A stretch of 64,000 bases of DNA from an uncultured Planctomycetota bacterium. GTDB lineage: Bacteria > Planctomycetota > Phycisphaerae > UBA1845 > UTPLA1. Position 1 is the first letter of the stretch. Every line of letters starts with the position of its first letter. The translations under genes and the position numbers were made by a program. Location of the stretch: NCBI GenBank assembly GCA_900696465.1, contig CAADGE010000023.1, positions 1-64,000 of the forward strand, given 5' to 3'. Positions 36,427-45,157 of this stretch are shown piece by piece. The notes beneath the pieces were generated by a model. The model did not search any database. It had not been told where the DNA came from and saw nothing but the letters and a program-made list of their open reading frames with translations.

Positions 36427-37269
36427 TCACATGGCCAGCGACTCGGTGCGGAGCAGGTACTGGCCGGACATCTCGCCGAGGAAGACGAAGATCATCGACA
36501 GGTAGAAGATGGCTGTGGCGGATTGCGTGGCCCGACGACGGACGCAGTCCCAGACCATCCAGGCGAAGATGGCCGTGCCGAGGACGCCGACGCCGAAGCG
36601 GATAGACATCAGCAGCCAGAACCACGTGTAGTTGCTCTGTGCAACGAATCCTCCTTGCCATGCTGGGTAGCTCGCGCCGATGACCCAGACGCAGCGCAGG
36701 GCGACGATGATCAGGTAGAGTCCGGCGAGGCGACGAAGCGGCGCAATCGACATGCCGGTGTCGGTGAGGTACCGATGACCGAGAAGCATGGCGGCGGTGG
36801 CGGTGCCGAGCAAACCTGCGCCCAGCAGGACGGATGCCGTCGCGGCGAGTCCGCGAGGGCTACCCAGGGCAATCGGCGCAGCGGTGCGGGCTTCTGTCGC
36901 AACGACCAGCGTATCGGGCATTGTTGCCAGCAGGACGGCCGCCGTGAGCCAGACGATTGCGCATGCGGCGGCCCAGAGTCGCTGCGAGGCGCGGACCGAT
37001 TCACCCTGCAGGGCGTTAACGACGATCCATGCAAATGCGGCAACGACGCCGGCGGCAAGCAGCCCGATGACCATGCGATGCGGATCCGGCTCGCTGGCGA
37101 TTTCGGCAACAGCGGATTCCCGATAAAGAAAGCCGATGGCCAGCACAGCCATCGCCATGCAGACGATGGCCATAAGCCGCAGGTACTTCCAACTTACCTG
37201 CCGAAGCTGAACGACTGCTACCGCAAGGGCACTTCCACCGGCGAGTTGAGCGAGAAACGTGGGCAGCAT
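36427..37269 (-). CDS. multi-pass membrane protein, hypothetical
   Basis: A 280-residue protein with about eight hydrophobic segments (MLPTFLAQLAGGSALAVAVV, then WKYLRLMAIVCMAMAVLAIG, and others). The topology, and the Trp/Tyr-rich segment SNYTWFWLLMSIRFGVGVLG, recall DmsC/NrfD-like quinone-interacting subunits, but no diagnostic motif is seen. The start at 37269 shares one base with the pepA stop (TGATG), so translation is coupled. Function unknown. Confidence 0.65.
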   Translation of the reverse strand: MLPTFLAQLAGGSALAVAVVQLRQVSWKYLRLMAIVCMAMAVLAIGFLYRESAVAEIASEPDPHRMVIGLLAAGVVAAFAWIVVNALQGESVRASQRLWAAACAIVWLTAAVLLATMPDTLVVATEARTAAPIALGSPRGLAATASVLLGAGLLGTATAAMLLGHRYLTDTGMSIAPLRRLAGLYLIIVALRCVWVIGASYPAWQGGFVAQSNYTWFWLLMSIRFGVGVLGTAIFAWMVWDCVRRRATQSATAIFYLSMIFVFLGEMSGQYLLRTESLAM

Positions 37270-38795
37270 CAGTCCGACCTGCGAAGATAGTCGACGAGCA
37301 ATCGAACACCGAAGCCGGTCGCACCGGCCGGGCAGAGCGGGGTCTGCTTCGTCGTGTTGGCCACACCCGCGATGTCGAGGTGGGCCCACGGCGTCTGGTC
37401 GCTCACGAATTCCTTGAGAAACATCGCTGCGGTGATGGCCCCGGCAAGACGCCCGCCGACGTTCTTCAGATCGGCGTCGGCGCCGGCGATCTGTTCGCGG
37501 TAGACCGGCCAGAGCGGCATCCGCCAGAGACGATCGCCGGTCAATTCACCGCTCTTGAGCAAGGCATCGGCCAGAGCGTCCTTCGTACTGAACAGTCCGG
37601 CGCACGCATCGCCCAGGGCAACGGTACACGAGCCGGTGAGCGTCGCAAGATCAATCATCGCCACGGGCGAGTACGTCTTCTCGGCATAGTGAAGGCAATC
37701 GGCGAGCACCATGCGACCTTCGGCGTCGGTATCGAGGACCTCGATGGTCTTGCCACTCATCGAGCGGACAATATCTCCCGGCCGATAGGCCTCGCCGCTG
37801 ATCGCATTGTCGGCGGCACCGATGACACCGATGACGTGACGCGGGAGCTTGAGCCGCGCCGCGGCCACCATCGTTCCCAGGACCGCCATGCCGCCGCACT
37901 TGTCATACTTCATCTCGACCATGGAGGCCGTAGGCTTGATCGAGTAGCCGCCGGTGTCGTGCGTGATGGCCTTGCCGACGAGAACGATCGGCCTTCCCCT
38001 CGTGCGCGACGGCTTGTGTTCCAGCACGATCATACGCGGCGGCGTGGCCGAGCCGCCGCCGACGGCGAGAAACGCGCCCATGCGTCGGGCCTTGAGATGC
38101 CGCTCGTCAAAGATACTGCAACGGAGCTTATGGCGACGGGCCAGCTGCTGCGCGCGACGGGCCAGCGTGACCGGGTTGATGACGTTTGGCGGTTCGTGGC
38201 CGAGCGCTCGAGCGAGATTGACGCATTCGGCCACAACGGCCGCCTCCTCAGCAGCGCGGCGGGCGCGCGCGGTCATGCCGCGAGGCGAGGCGAGCACCAG
38301 CGTCGAGGCCGGTGGCCGAGAATCATCCTGAAGCTGTGAACGGTGCTCGTAGAAACGGAAGGAACTCAGGACGGCGCCTTCCACCCAGGCGGCGATTGAA
38401 TCCGAACCGGCGAGTTGCTCCAGGACAGCGCTATCGAGAACAATCTTCGCGGCCCGGTGACGCGCGGCCCATTCCGCGGCGGCGGCGGCGGCGGTGCGCA
38501 CGTCGGCCATCTTGATTGGCCGCTCCTCGCCAAGACCAACAAAAGCCAGTCGGGCAAAGGGCAGCTTTCTCGGCAGGATGACATCATCCACGCTGCCGGG
38601 CTGCTTTGCCCCATGATGCCGGGCGGCGAGTGAAACGGCGTGCTCCGCCAACTCGCGGGGCAGACCTTCGGTTGGCGGAGGGACGACCTTGCCTTGGCGA
38701 ATGACGACCGGAACAACCAGAACATCGCCGCGCAACGCGCGATCAAGCCGGGCAAATCGAAGTGTAAGTCGCGGTGCTTGGGTACTTGCAGGCAT
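37269..38795 (-). CDS. pepA: leucyl aminopeptidase (M17 family)
   Basis: A 508-residue cytosolic di-zinc aminopeptidase. The C-terminal catalytic domain has VGKAITHDTGGYSIKPTASM with metal ligands Lys/Asp, MKYDKCGGMAVLG, and the M17 signature NTDAEGRMVLADCLHYA. The N-terminal domain is the usual macro-like fold. I chose ATG 38795 (MPASTQAPRLTLRFARL); an upstream start adds a basic segment with no family match. Coupled to the downstream membrane protein gene. Confidence 0.95.
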   Translation of the reverse strand: MPASTQAPRLTLRFARLDRALRGDVLVVPVVIRQGKVVPPPTEGLPRELAEHAVSLAARHHGAKQPGSVDDVILPRKLPFARLAFVGLGEERPIKMADVRTAAAAAAEWAARHRAAKIVLDSAVLEQLAGSDSIAAWVEGAVLSSFRFYEHRSQLQDDSRPPASTLVLASPRGMTARARRAAEEAAVVAECVNLARALGHEPPNVINPVTLARRAQQLARRHKLRCSIFDERHLKARRMGAFLAVGGGSATPPRMIVLEHKPSRTRGRPIVLVGKAITHDTGGYSIKPTASMVEMKYDKCGGMAVLGTMVAAARLKLPRHVIGVIGAADNAISGEAYRPGDIVRSMSGKTIEVLDTDAEGRMVLADCLHYAEKTYSPVAMIDLATLTGSCTVALGDACAGLFSTKDALADALLKSGELTGDRLWRMPLWPVYREQIAGADADLKNVGGRLAGAITAAMFLKEFVSDQTPWAHLDIAGVANTTKQTPLCPAGATGFGVRLLVDYLRRSD

Positions 38796-39050
38796 TGAAA
38801 TGGTGATCTTAGAAGTTTTGAGCGCGAGGTGCAACGCGGGAAGCGTGCGGTGCGGGAGACGGCAAACGGAATCCCCGCACGCCATTGGTGCAGTCGCAGT
38901 GTACCAGTGGCATCGTTGGCTTACAGGGTGCAGAGACGTTAGATTACGGGCAAGGTCGGCAGCAGCCAGCGACTACTGTATCAACGCCGATGGATGGAAA
39001 CTGTCGGATTCGCGCTGCGTGCGGCGATCAATCTCTTTCTAAGGAGCGCA

Positions 39051-40022
39051 ATGCGACTTCTCAGCGGCGTACAACCCTCCGGCAAGCTGCACCTGGGCAA
39101 CTACTTCGGTGCGATGAAGCAGCACATCGAAAACCAGGAGCAGCACGAGTGCTTCATCTTCATCGCCAACTATCACGCGCTGACGACGATCCAGGACGCC
39201 CAGCGATTGCGCACGCTGACCTGCGACGTGGCGATGGATTATCTCGCGCTGGGGCTGGACCCTGCCAAAGCTATTCTCTTTCGACAGAGCGACGTGCCAG
39301 AGGTGACAGAACTGGCCTGGATCCTCTCGACGGTCACCGGCAAAGGACTGCTCGATCGGGCGGTGAGCTACAAGGACAAGGTGGACAAGGGGCTGCCCGC
39401 CTCGATGGGGCTGTTCTCGTATCCGGTCCTTCAGGCGGCGGACATTCTGATCTATCGCAGCGACGCAGTGCCGGTGGGTAAAGACCAGAAGCAGCACATC
39501 GAGATGGCCGCGGACATGGCGGGCTACTTTCACAATACCTACAAGTGCGAAGTGTTCGTTCTGCCCAAGCCGATGTTCAACGAAGCGGCGGTGGTCCCGG
39601 GCCTGGACGGCGAAAAGATGAGCAAGAGCTACGGTAACACGATCGACCTCTTCGAGGAGCCGTCAGCGGCGAAAAAGAAGATCATGAGTTTGAAGACCGA
39701 CAGCACACCGGTGACCGACCCGAAGGACCCGGACAAGTGCAGCGTCTTCGCACTGCTCAAGCTGTTTGCGACGGCGGAAGAGACTGCGGAGTGGTCGCAG
39801 CGGTACCGCGCCGGTGGCATGGGCTACGGCGATGCCAAAAAGCGGCTGGCGGAGTTGTACGAAGCAAAGTTCGGCCCGGCCCGGGAAACACGAAAGAAAC
39901 TCGCGGAAGATGCGCGGTACGTGGAAGATGTTTTGGCGGAAGGCGGCCGCAGGGCGCGGACCGTCGCCCAACAGGTGATGGATGACGTCCGCAAGGCGTG
40001 CGGGATCGTCGTGCGGAAGTAA
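39051..40022 (+). CDS. trpS: tryptophanyl-tRNA synthetase
   Basis: A 323-residue class I synthetase charging tRNA-Trp. It begins MRLLSGVQPSGKLHLGNYFG with the HIGH-type HLGN, has the TrpRS block MGLFSYPVLQAADILIY, and KMSKS at residues 189-193. AAGGAG about 6 bases upstream supports ATG 39051 over an upstream start at 38994. Length is normal for bacterial TrpS. Confidence 0.97.
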   Translation: MRLLSGVQPSGKLHLGNYFGAMKQHIENQEQHECFIFIANYHALTTIQDAQRLRTLTCDVAMDYLALGLDPAKAILFRQSDVPEVTELAWILSTVTGKGLLDRAVSYKDKVDKGLPASMGLFSYPVLQAADILIYRSDAVPVGKDQKQHIEMAADMAGYFHNTYKCEVFVLPKPMFNEAAVVPGLDGEKMSKSYGNTIDLFEEPSAAKKKIMSLKTDSTPVTDPKDPDKCSVFALLKLFATAEETAEWSQRYRAGGMGYGDAKKRLAELYEAKFGPARETRKKLAEDARYVEDVLAEGGRRARTVAQQVMDDVRKACGIVVRK

Positions 40023-40205
40023 TCTCGACCGCAACAATCTCGATCTCCCGGGGGTTTTCTTTTCGTCGCGCGTCTCGCATAATTCACGGAAGGCACGAAC
40101 CGTCGGACTGCCTGAATGCCCCGGGGCGAGAGCAGACCGCCGGACCGGCGCTGCGGATGGCGGTGCTTCTTCTCGCGATGACTGTGCAAGGATGCAAGGT
40201 CGACC

Positions 40206-41243
40206 ATGACGGAATACGCAGTACAAACCGACGCCTACTCGGGTCCGCTGGACCTCCTGCTGTACCTCATCCGCCGTGAAGAGGTCGATCTTTACGACAT
40301 CCCCATCGCACGGGTGACGGAGCAATACTGCCGCTACGTCGAGACCCTGGCGTCGATCGATCCGAACGTTGCCGGTGATTTTCTGGTACTGGCGGCGACA
40401 CTCATGGAAATCAAAAGCCGGATGCTGCTGCCGCGGCCGCCGGTCGAGGAGGGGCAGGAAGAGGACCTGTCCGATCCGCGCCTGGAGCTGGTGCGGCAAC
40501 TGCTGGAGTACAAGAAGTTCAAGGATGCCTCGCTGGAGCTGGCGGCCGCCGCGCAGGTGCAATCGCAACGTTGGCCGCGTACGCCGGTCCGACCGGCGAG
40601 CGCCGCCCCGGACGAACTCGACCTCGAAGACGTACAGATCTGGGACCTCGTCGCGGTCTTCAACAAGCTGATGGCATCGATCGGCGCCGGTGCCGCCACG
40701 CACGACGTGGTCTTTGATGACACACCGATTGCACTACACGCGACGGATATTCTCGATCGCCTCCAGAGCGAAGGCGGCGAACTCGGCTTCGAAGCCGTCT
40801 TCTTCGGCCGAACGCGCGCCGAGATGATCGGCCTCTTCCTCGCGCTGCTGGAGCTGATGCGCCAGCAGCGCATTCGCGTACTGCAGGAAGGGATGTTCGG
40901 CCCCATCCGGATCGTGCTGCTCTCTGCCGAGCCGATCACCGTTGGCGCTGAGTGGGAGCCGGCGATTCGCGAAGCCGTGCTCGGCCCGCCGCTTTCCGCA
41001 GATGAACATGCCGATCCGGCGGCGTCGACTGCGGATAGAAGCTTATCGAACGACGAAGCGGATGTCGGGCTGGACGATGAAGACAACCTGTCGTCGAACG
41101 CCTCTGATGACGATCTGGATGAGGACGATCGATTCGACGAACTGGACCGGATCAAAACCGATGTGGACATTGACGCGATCCTCAAGCACGGCGAGCTGTC
41201 GATTCAGCAGCCGGAAGCGCCGCAGGAGGACCCCGAGTCATGA
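40206..41243 (+). CDS. scpA: segregation and condensation protein A (kleisin)
   Basis: A 345-residue kleisin of the SMC-ScpAB condensin complex. The N-terminal SMC-binding helices are YSGPLDLLLYLIRREEVDLY and DIPIARVTEQYCRYV; AGDFLVLAATLMEIKSRMLL is the family core; and the C-terminal winged helix is followed by an Asp/Glu-rich tail longer than usual. It overlaps the ridA start by four bases (ATGA). scpB, often next to it, is not in the window. Confidence 0.93.
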   Translation: MTEYAVQTDAYSGPLDLLLYLIRREEVDLYDIPIARVTEQYCRYVETLASIDPNVAGDFLVLAATLMEIKSRMLLPRPPVEEGQEEDLSDPRLELVRQLLEYKKFKDASLELAAAAQVQSQRWPRTPVRPASAAPDELDLEDVQIWDLVAVFNKLMASIGAGAATHDVVFDDTPIALHATDILDRLQSEGGELGFEAVFFGRTRAEMIGLFLALLELMRQQRIRVLQEGMFGPIRIVLLSAEPITVGAEWEPAIREAVLGPPLSADEHADPAASTADRSLSNDEADVGLDDEDNLSSNASDDDLDEDDRFDELDRIKTDVDIDAILKHGELSIQQPEAPQEDPES

Positions 41244-41701
41244 AACCCTCTGAACGACTGGCTGATCTGAAGCTCGTCTTACCCGATTCGCCCGCCCCGA
41301 TCGGGGCTTATGTCCCCGGCATTCGCACCGGCAATCTCGTATTCGTCAGCGGACAGTTGCCTTTTGTCGATGGGAAACTGACCTGTACGGGCAGAGTGGG
41401 CCGCGACGTGACGCTGGAGCAGGCGCGCGCCGCGGCACGCGTGGCCGGGCTGAATGCAGTTGCAATCGCCGCGAAGACGGCCGGCGGCCTCGATCAGATC
41501 GGGCGAATCATCCGTCTTTGCGTCTTTGTATGCAGCGCGGATGATTTTTTCGATCATCCAAAGGTGGCCAACGGCGCGAGCGACCTGATGGCAGAGATTT
41601 TCGGAGACGCAGGGCGACACGTTCGTGCCGCCGTGGGTGCCGCTGCGCTGCCGATGAATGCGAGTGTCGAAGTGGAAATGATGGTGGAACTCGTCGGCTA
41701 A
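41240..41701 (+). CDS. RidA-family (YjgF/YER057c) protein
   Basis: A 153-residue protein of the RidA fold, similar in length to the YjgH/Rid-like subgroup (PIGAYVPGIRTGNLVFVSGQ, then VCSADDFFDHPKVANGASDL). The C-terminal block ends AALPMNASVEVEMMVEL, where the enamine-deaminating RidA enzymes carry Arg105 in a (I/V)R-A pattern; here the segment HVRAAVGAAALP keeps the Arg. It likely hydrolyses reactive enamine/imine intermediates. Translationally coupled to scpA. Confidence 0.88.
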   Translation: MKPSERLADLKLVLPDSPAPIGAYVPGIRTGNLVFVSGQLPFVDGKLTCTGRVGRDVTLEQARAAARVAGLNAVAIAAKTAGGLDQIGRIIRLCVFVCSADDFFDHPKVANGASDLMAEIFGDAGRHVRAAVGAAALPMNASVEVEMMVELVG

Positions 41702-42039
41702 AACGATTCATCACTCACCACCCGGACATCAGCCGGAAAATGAGCGACGAGCTGCCTTCGTCAGGCGCATTGAGCTCATTGAAAACTTTCAATTCAGCGT
41801 TGCAGGTTGAATGATCTGCACGAATGCGCAACATTACCTAGGCTCGCGCGATATTAATTTTGAACTTTTGATTTGAGCACTGCGACGCGTTTTGTTGATA
41901 ATCTATTTATATGAAGAGTGGCGCAAGACGCGCGGGCCCATTGCTGCGATCGCGTCACGAGCCATTCAACGGCATTGGCCGGAAGCCGGGGCCGACGGGC
42001 TGCAACCGATGAGTTCCTGCAATTCGAGATGACGCGCTG
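41702..42039. other. intergenic, no gene seen
   Basis: 338 bases after ridA. AT-rich around 41855-41920, likely promoter DNA for the small gene that follows. Confidence 0.4.
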
Positions 42040-42267
42040 ATGGATGAATCTACAGAGTTTCGCGTCTGTATTCATTTCACGGATGGAGTCTGCGCGTATC
42101 GCGGCTTTCGCACACTCGGGGCCGCAGTGAAGTTCTACGAGGAGCGCAAGTCTGCTCAGGGCAACATTCACAAACTGGAAGTGCAGCAGGCGGTCCTGCC
42201 GGGCCAGTGGATTCTGCGGGAGGACTGGACGAATCCACAGGCATCATGCGGACATAAGACCCACTAA
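42040..42267 (+). CDS. small hypothetical protein
   Basis: A 75-residue protein, start ATG 42040. The sequence is protein-like: beta strands (EFRVCIHFTDGVCAYRGFRT), a helix (AAVKFYEERKSAQG) and a Trp-containing end (PGQWILREDW). No family recognised and no partner gene. Confidence 0.5.
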   Translation: MDESTEFRVCIHFTDGVCAYRGFRTLGAAVKFYEERKSAQGNIHKLEVQQAVLPGQWILREDWTNPQASCGHKTH

Positions 42268-43301
42268 CCAGATCAAGGAGCAAAATCTTGGAGCCGGCCG
42301 AGGGATATCATCCACCCGGCCAAGCCCCATTAGACACTCTGAAGGCCCGAGGGTCCATTTCCAGTGACGCGTCTCGCCATGCGTCGCGTGTAACAGCAAT
42401 CTCAATTCGCGACGGAACGAGGTCGTTCGCTCCACATCGCTTCAAGCCGACTTCACGACCATAAAGTTACAATCAAGAAATCGTGCAGGGGCGCTCATGG
42501 AGAATATAGAGTGCAGGGCGATATATTTTATCTCCTTTTCTGACAACGCTTTATCAGCCGTAATTTCGCCGGCCGATAACGATGGATTCCAGGAATCCAG
42601 AGCGATGCCGCCTTGGCTTTTCCTGCTGCTTGGTTCAATGATGGCGACGCTGGACGACGTGCCCGTGCACCCGATCCGATCCCGATGCCAGAAAACGCCG
42701 GGGATTTGAATCGAGATCGACGCGCTTCTCGCCGGCACAGATTTGATCTCGATTCCCATTGATTCTTCAAACGCATCTCGATCTATAGATTGAGAGTTCG
42801 CGCGGGCAGCGCGCGTTGCGCCTCGTCATGGCGCATACCGCATTTCGCTTTTTACTCATTCAGGCACGGCGACTCGTGTGTTCCGAGCACGTCGGTCTGA
42901 TTCCTGCGACGGTGTACATTCAAGCCAAACTTCTTGCAGCTTCTGCTGCGATCGCGATGGATATGCCTCAAGCAAAGGCACGGCGGAGATTAAAAAATCA
43001 TAATCTGAAGCGTGACTTCGTTCGCGCCGTTTCCGCTTCGTCCGCTGAGCGCATCGATGCGTCTTGTTGTTTTAATAGAAGTGGAGCCGATGTGATCGAC
43101 GCCGCGGCCGCCTGATTTCGGCACGATCATCAAGCATCCGCGCGAGTTTGTTTCGCGCGGTCATCGGCTTCGGACACAGAGACGACCCCCACGACAACCC
43201 GGACGGCGGATCTGCGAATCCCTGCCGCCTTCGACAGGACGGAGATTCCGCGCGCCGGGCTCGTCGCGGCTCGTCTCATGACGCGAAAGCGAGGTTACTT
43301 C
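42268..43301. other. long intergenic stretch, no supported gene
   Basis: About 1 kb with only unlike-protein frames. The best, plus-strand 42816-43115 (99 codons), is rich in Arg/Ala without a start signal. Local composition is lower in GC near 42510-42560. It may be decayed DNA or hold an RNA I cannot identify. Confidence 0.4.
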
Positions 43302-43874
43302 ATGACGCGAAGCAGCACTTTCATCCTCCTGAGCGTGGCGATTCTCTTCGCACCTTCATCGCTGCAGGCCGACGATCCGATCAACAAGAACCTGGCCTTT
43401 TCGATCCACGAAGAACCGAACGATCCGGAGACCCCGGTCGTGTTTGTCGTCGAGCTGGACCTTCGGGCCGCCGACGCCGACGGCGACGATGTCGGCTGGG
43501 AAGTGAAGCAGGCACGGTTCAAGAAGCTGGACGGCCAGCAGGTGATCAAAGAGTGGTTCATCAACTGGCCGATGTTCGACACGACCGACGGCCTGTGGTG
43601 GATTTCGCATGACGACGCCGTGAACCCGAAATTGGCGGAGTTTGGCATTCCTCCATTGCTATCAGGTACGGCGCAGCGAAAGAACGCGAGCGGACCGGGG
43701 CTTGAGTTTGAAATGGAGGGCGGTGCGTACACGCCGCCGCAGGGCGGCCCGCCATACCCGATGACGTCCTCGCTGACCTACATTTTCCAGGAAGTGGGCA
43801 GCTCCACGCCGGAAGAGAGCGGCGAGGAAGAACCCGTCGCGGTTGATGAAAATGAAGAAGTTTCTGGCGACTAG
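43302..43874 (+). CDS. exported hypothetical protein
   Basis: A 190-residue protein with a signal peptide (MTRSSTFILLSVAILFAPSS, cut after LQA) and a mature beta-rich, acidic region (FVVELDLRAADADGDDVGWE, KEWFINWPMFDTTDGLWW). The C-terminal tail is very acidic (EESGEEEPVAVDENEE). ATG 43302 has GAGG just upstream; 43278 would be an alternative. Unrecognised family, found in a position suggesting a single-gene unit. Confidence 0.7.
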   Translation: MTRSSTFILLSVAILFAPSSLQADDPINKNLAFSIHEEPNDPETPVVFVVELDLRAADADGDDVGWEVKQARFKKLDGQQVIKEWFINWPMFDTTDGLWWISHDDAVNPKLAEFGIPPLLSGTAQRKNASGPGLEFEMEGGAYTPPQGGPPYPMTSSLTYIFQEVGSSTPEESGEEEPVAVDENEEVSGD

Positions 43875-43899
43875 CCGGCTATTATCGTGTGAGCATGTT

Positions 43900-43943
43900 G
43901 AGCGAGCACCCGAGCGGTGTCCTGCTACTCGGGTTGCTCGCTC
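43900..43943. terminator. stem-loop between convergent genes
   Basis: Left arm GAGCGAGCACCCGAG (43900-43914) pairs with CTCGGGTTGCTCGCTC (43928-43943), with a one-base bulge and 13-base loop. It straddles the end of the minus-strand TPR gene and follows the stop of the plus-strand gene by 26 bases. There is no T run on either side, so termination would have to be Rho-dependent or stem-only. Confidence 0.35.
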
Positions 43944-45157
43944 GATGCGCTTGTTTCGCGCTTCGCCAGAAGACGTGAAGCGATTCGCTTCTCTACGATT
44001 CGTCGGTTGACGTTCAACGCGTGTTCGAGTGACTGATAGTCTTTCCACTTGGTCTCCGCCTTGCGGGAACGGCAGAATTCGCCAAGCAAGTGCTCCGTCT
44101 CCCTGATCCAGAAACCAGCTGCTTCATCGTCGGCCTCTGTCTTCCGGGAAATGTGCCAGATCGTAAATTTGTTGATCGACGCAAGAATGCTCACCTGTCG
44201 CGCGGACGGCTCCGGATTAAGTCTTGCCAGTTCCTGACGGACTTCGAACGCATCCAGGTAATAGGCGAGCGCCGCCTGAGGTGATTCGAGCATGCTCGCA
44301 TATTGGCCCAGGCGATCCAGTGAGCCGCCGAGCGATCGCGCGACCAGGTAGTTGTCGGGCTCGATTTCCAGGAGCCGGACCTGCAGGAGTCGCGCGGCTT
44401 CCTGCTCCTCGAAGGCACGCTCCCACTCCTTTCGCACTGCATGGATCGTGGCCATCGAATGGTGCGCACCGGCCATGTAATCAAGATCGCCGGGTATAAA
44501 CTCCTGCGATTCGAGCAGCACCTGCGCCAGGCGCTTTGAGCGCGTTGCATATTCCTCCGCTTCGTCGTACCGCCCCTCATCGATTAGAACTCGAACCATC
44601 CGGTTGCATGTTCGAACCAGCTCACGGCGCCAGTGCGGGATGTCGGGTTCTACGGAGAGAAGGTATTCACCGATTCGCACAGCTTCCTTCAAGTGATTCT
44701 CGGCAATGGCGAGTTCAAGGAGATCCGAGTAGGCGTTGGCCGCATTGATGCAGGACAGGCGGTATTCGTGCATCAGCAGTACGTTCGTCGGATGGGCTTC
44801 GCTGAGCCGTCGACGCAGAGCAAGGCCGGTTTCAAGATCCGCGATGCATTCGGCCGCCATGCCCATGGCTGCACGAGCACGACCTCGAATCGCGTAGTAA
44901 GCGGCGAGAACTTCCTGGTCAGCGAAGCGTTCGCGAACTTCACCCGAACGTGCACGTCCGTGTAAGCCGACGTCTTCGGTAGCCGCTTGTGGCCGTTGGG
45001 ATGATGCAGCAAGGACCGCCGATCCGGTACGTGGTGCGTCGTGCGATGGAACTGGCTCCTCCGCCTTCGCGTTCTGCCGCTGGCCCGTCGGGTTCGGTAT
45101 TCCAGCCGGCTGCGCGGTGGATTCCTCCAACTTCTCAAGGACCGCAAGCGTGCCGAG
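43925..45157 (-). pseudogene. TPR-rich C-terminal half of the kinase gene, downstream of an in-frame TGA
   Basis: This frame continues the kinase gene at 45158-47131 without any shift; only the single TGA at 45158-45160 separates them. About 410 residues of helical tetratricopeptide-type repeats follow (AYYAIRGRARAAMGMAAECI, EEYATRSKRLAQVLLESQ). A TTG at 45130 could start a 401-residue product, but no ribosome-binding site is evident. The reading frame is otherwise intact, so the stop is recent, is read through, or is a sequence error. A CGA-to-TGA change would restore Arg in VAE-R-LGTLAVL. Confidence 0.7.

Noticed and set aside
36127-37290. 387-codon plus-strand frame
   Set aside because: Antisense to the membrane protein gene and rich in Asp/Gly/Arg without features.
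37380-38339. 319-codon plus-strand frame
   Set aside because: Antisense to pepA, which is unambiguous.
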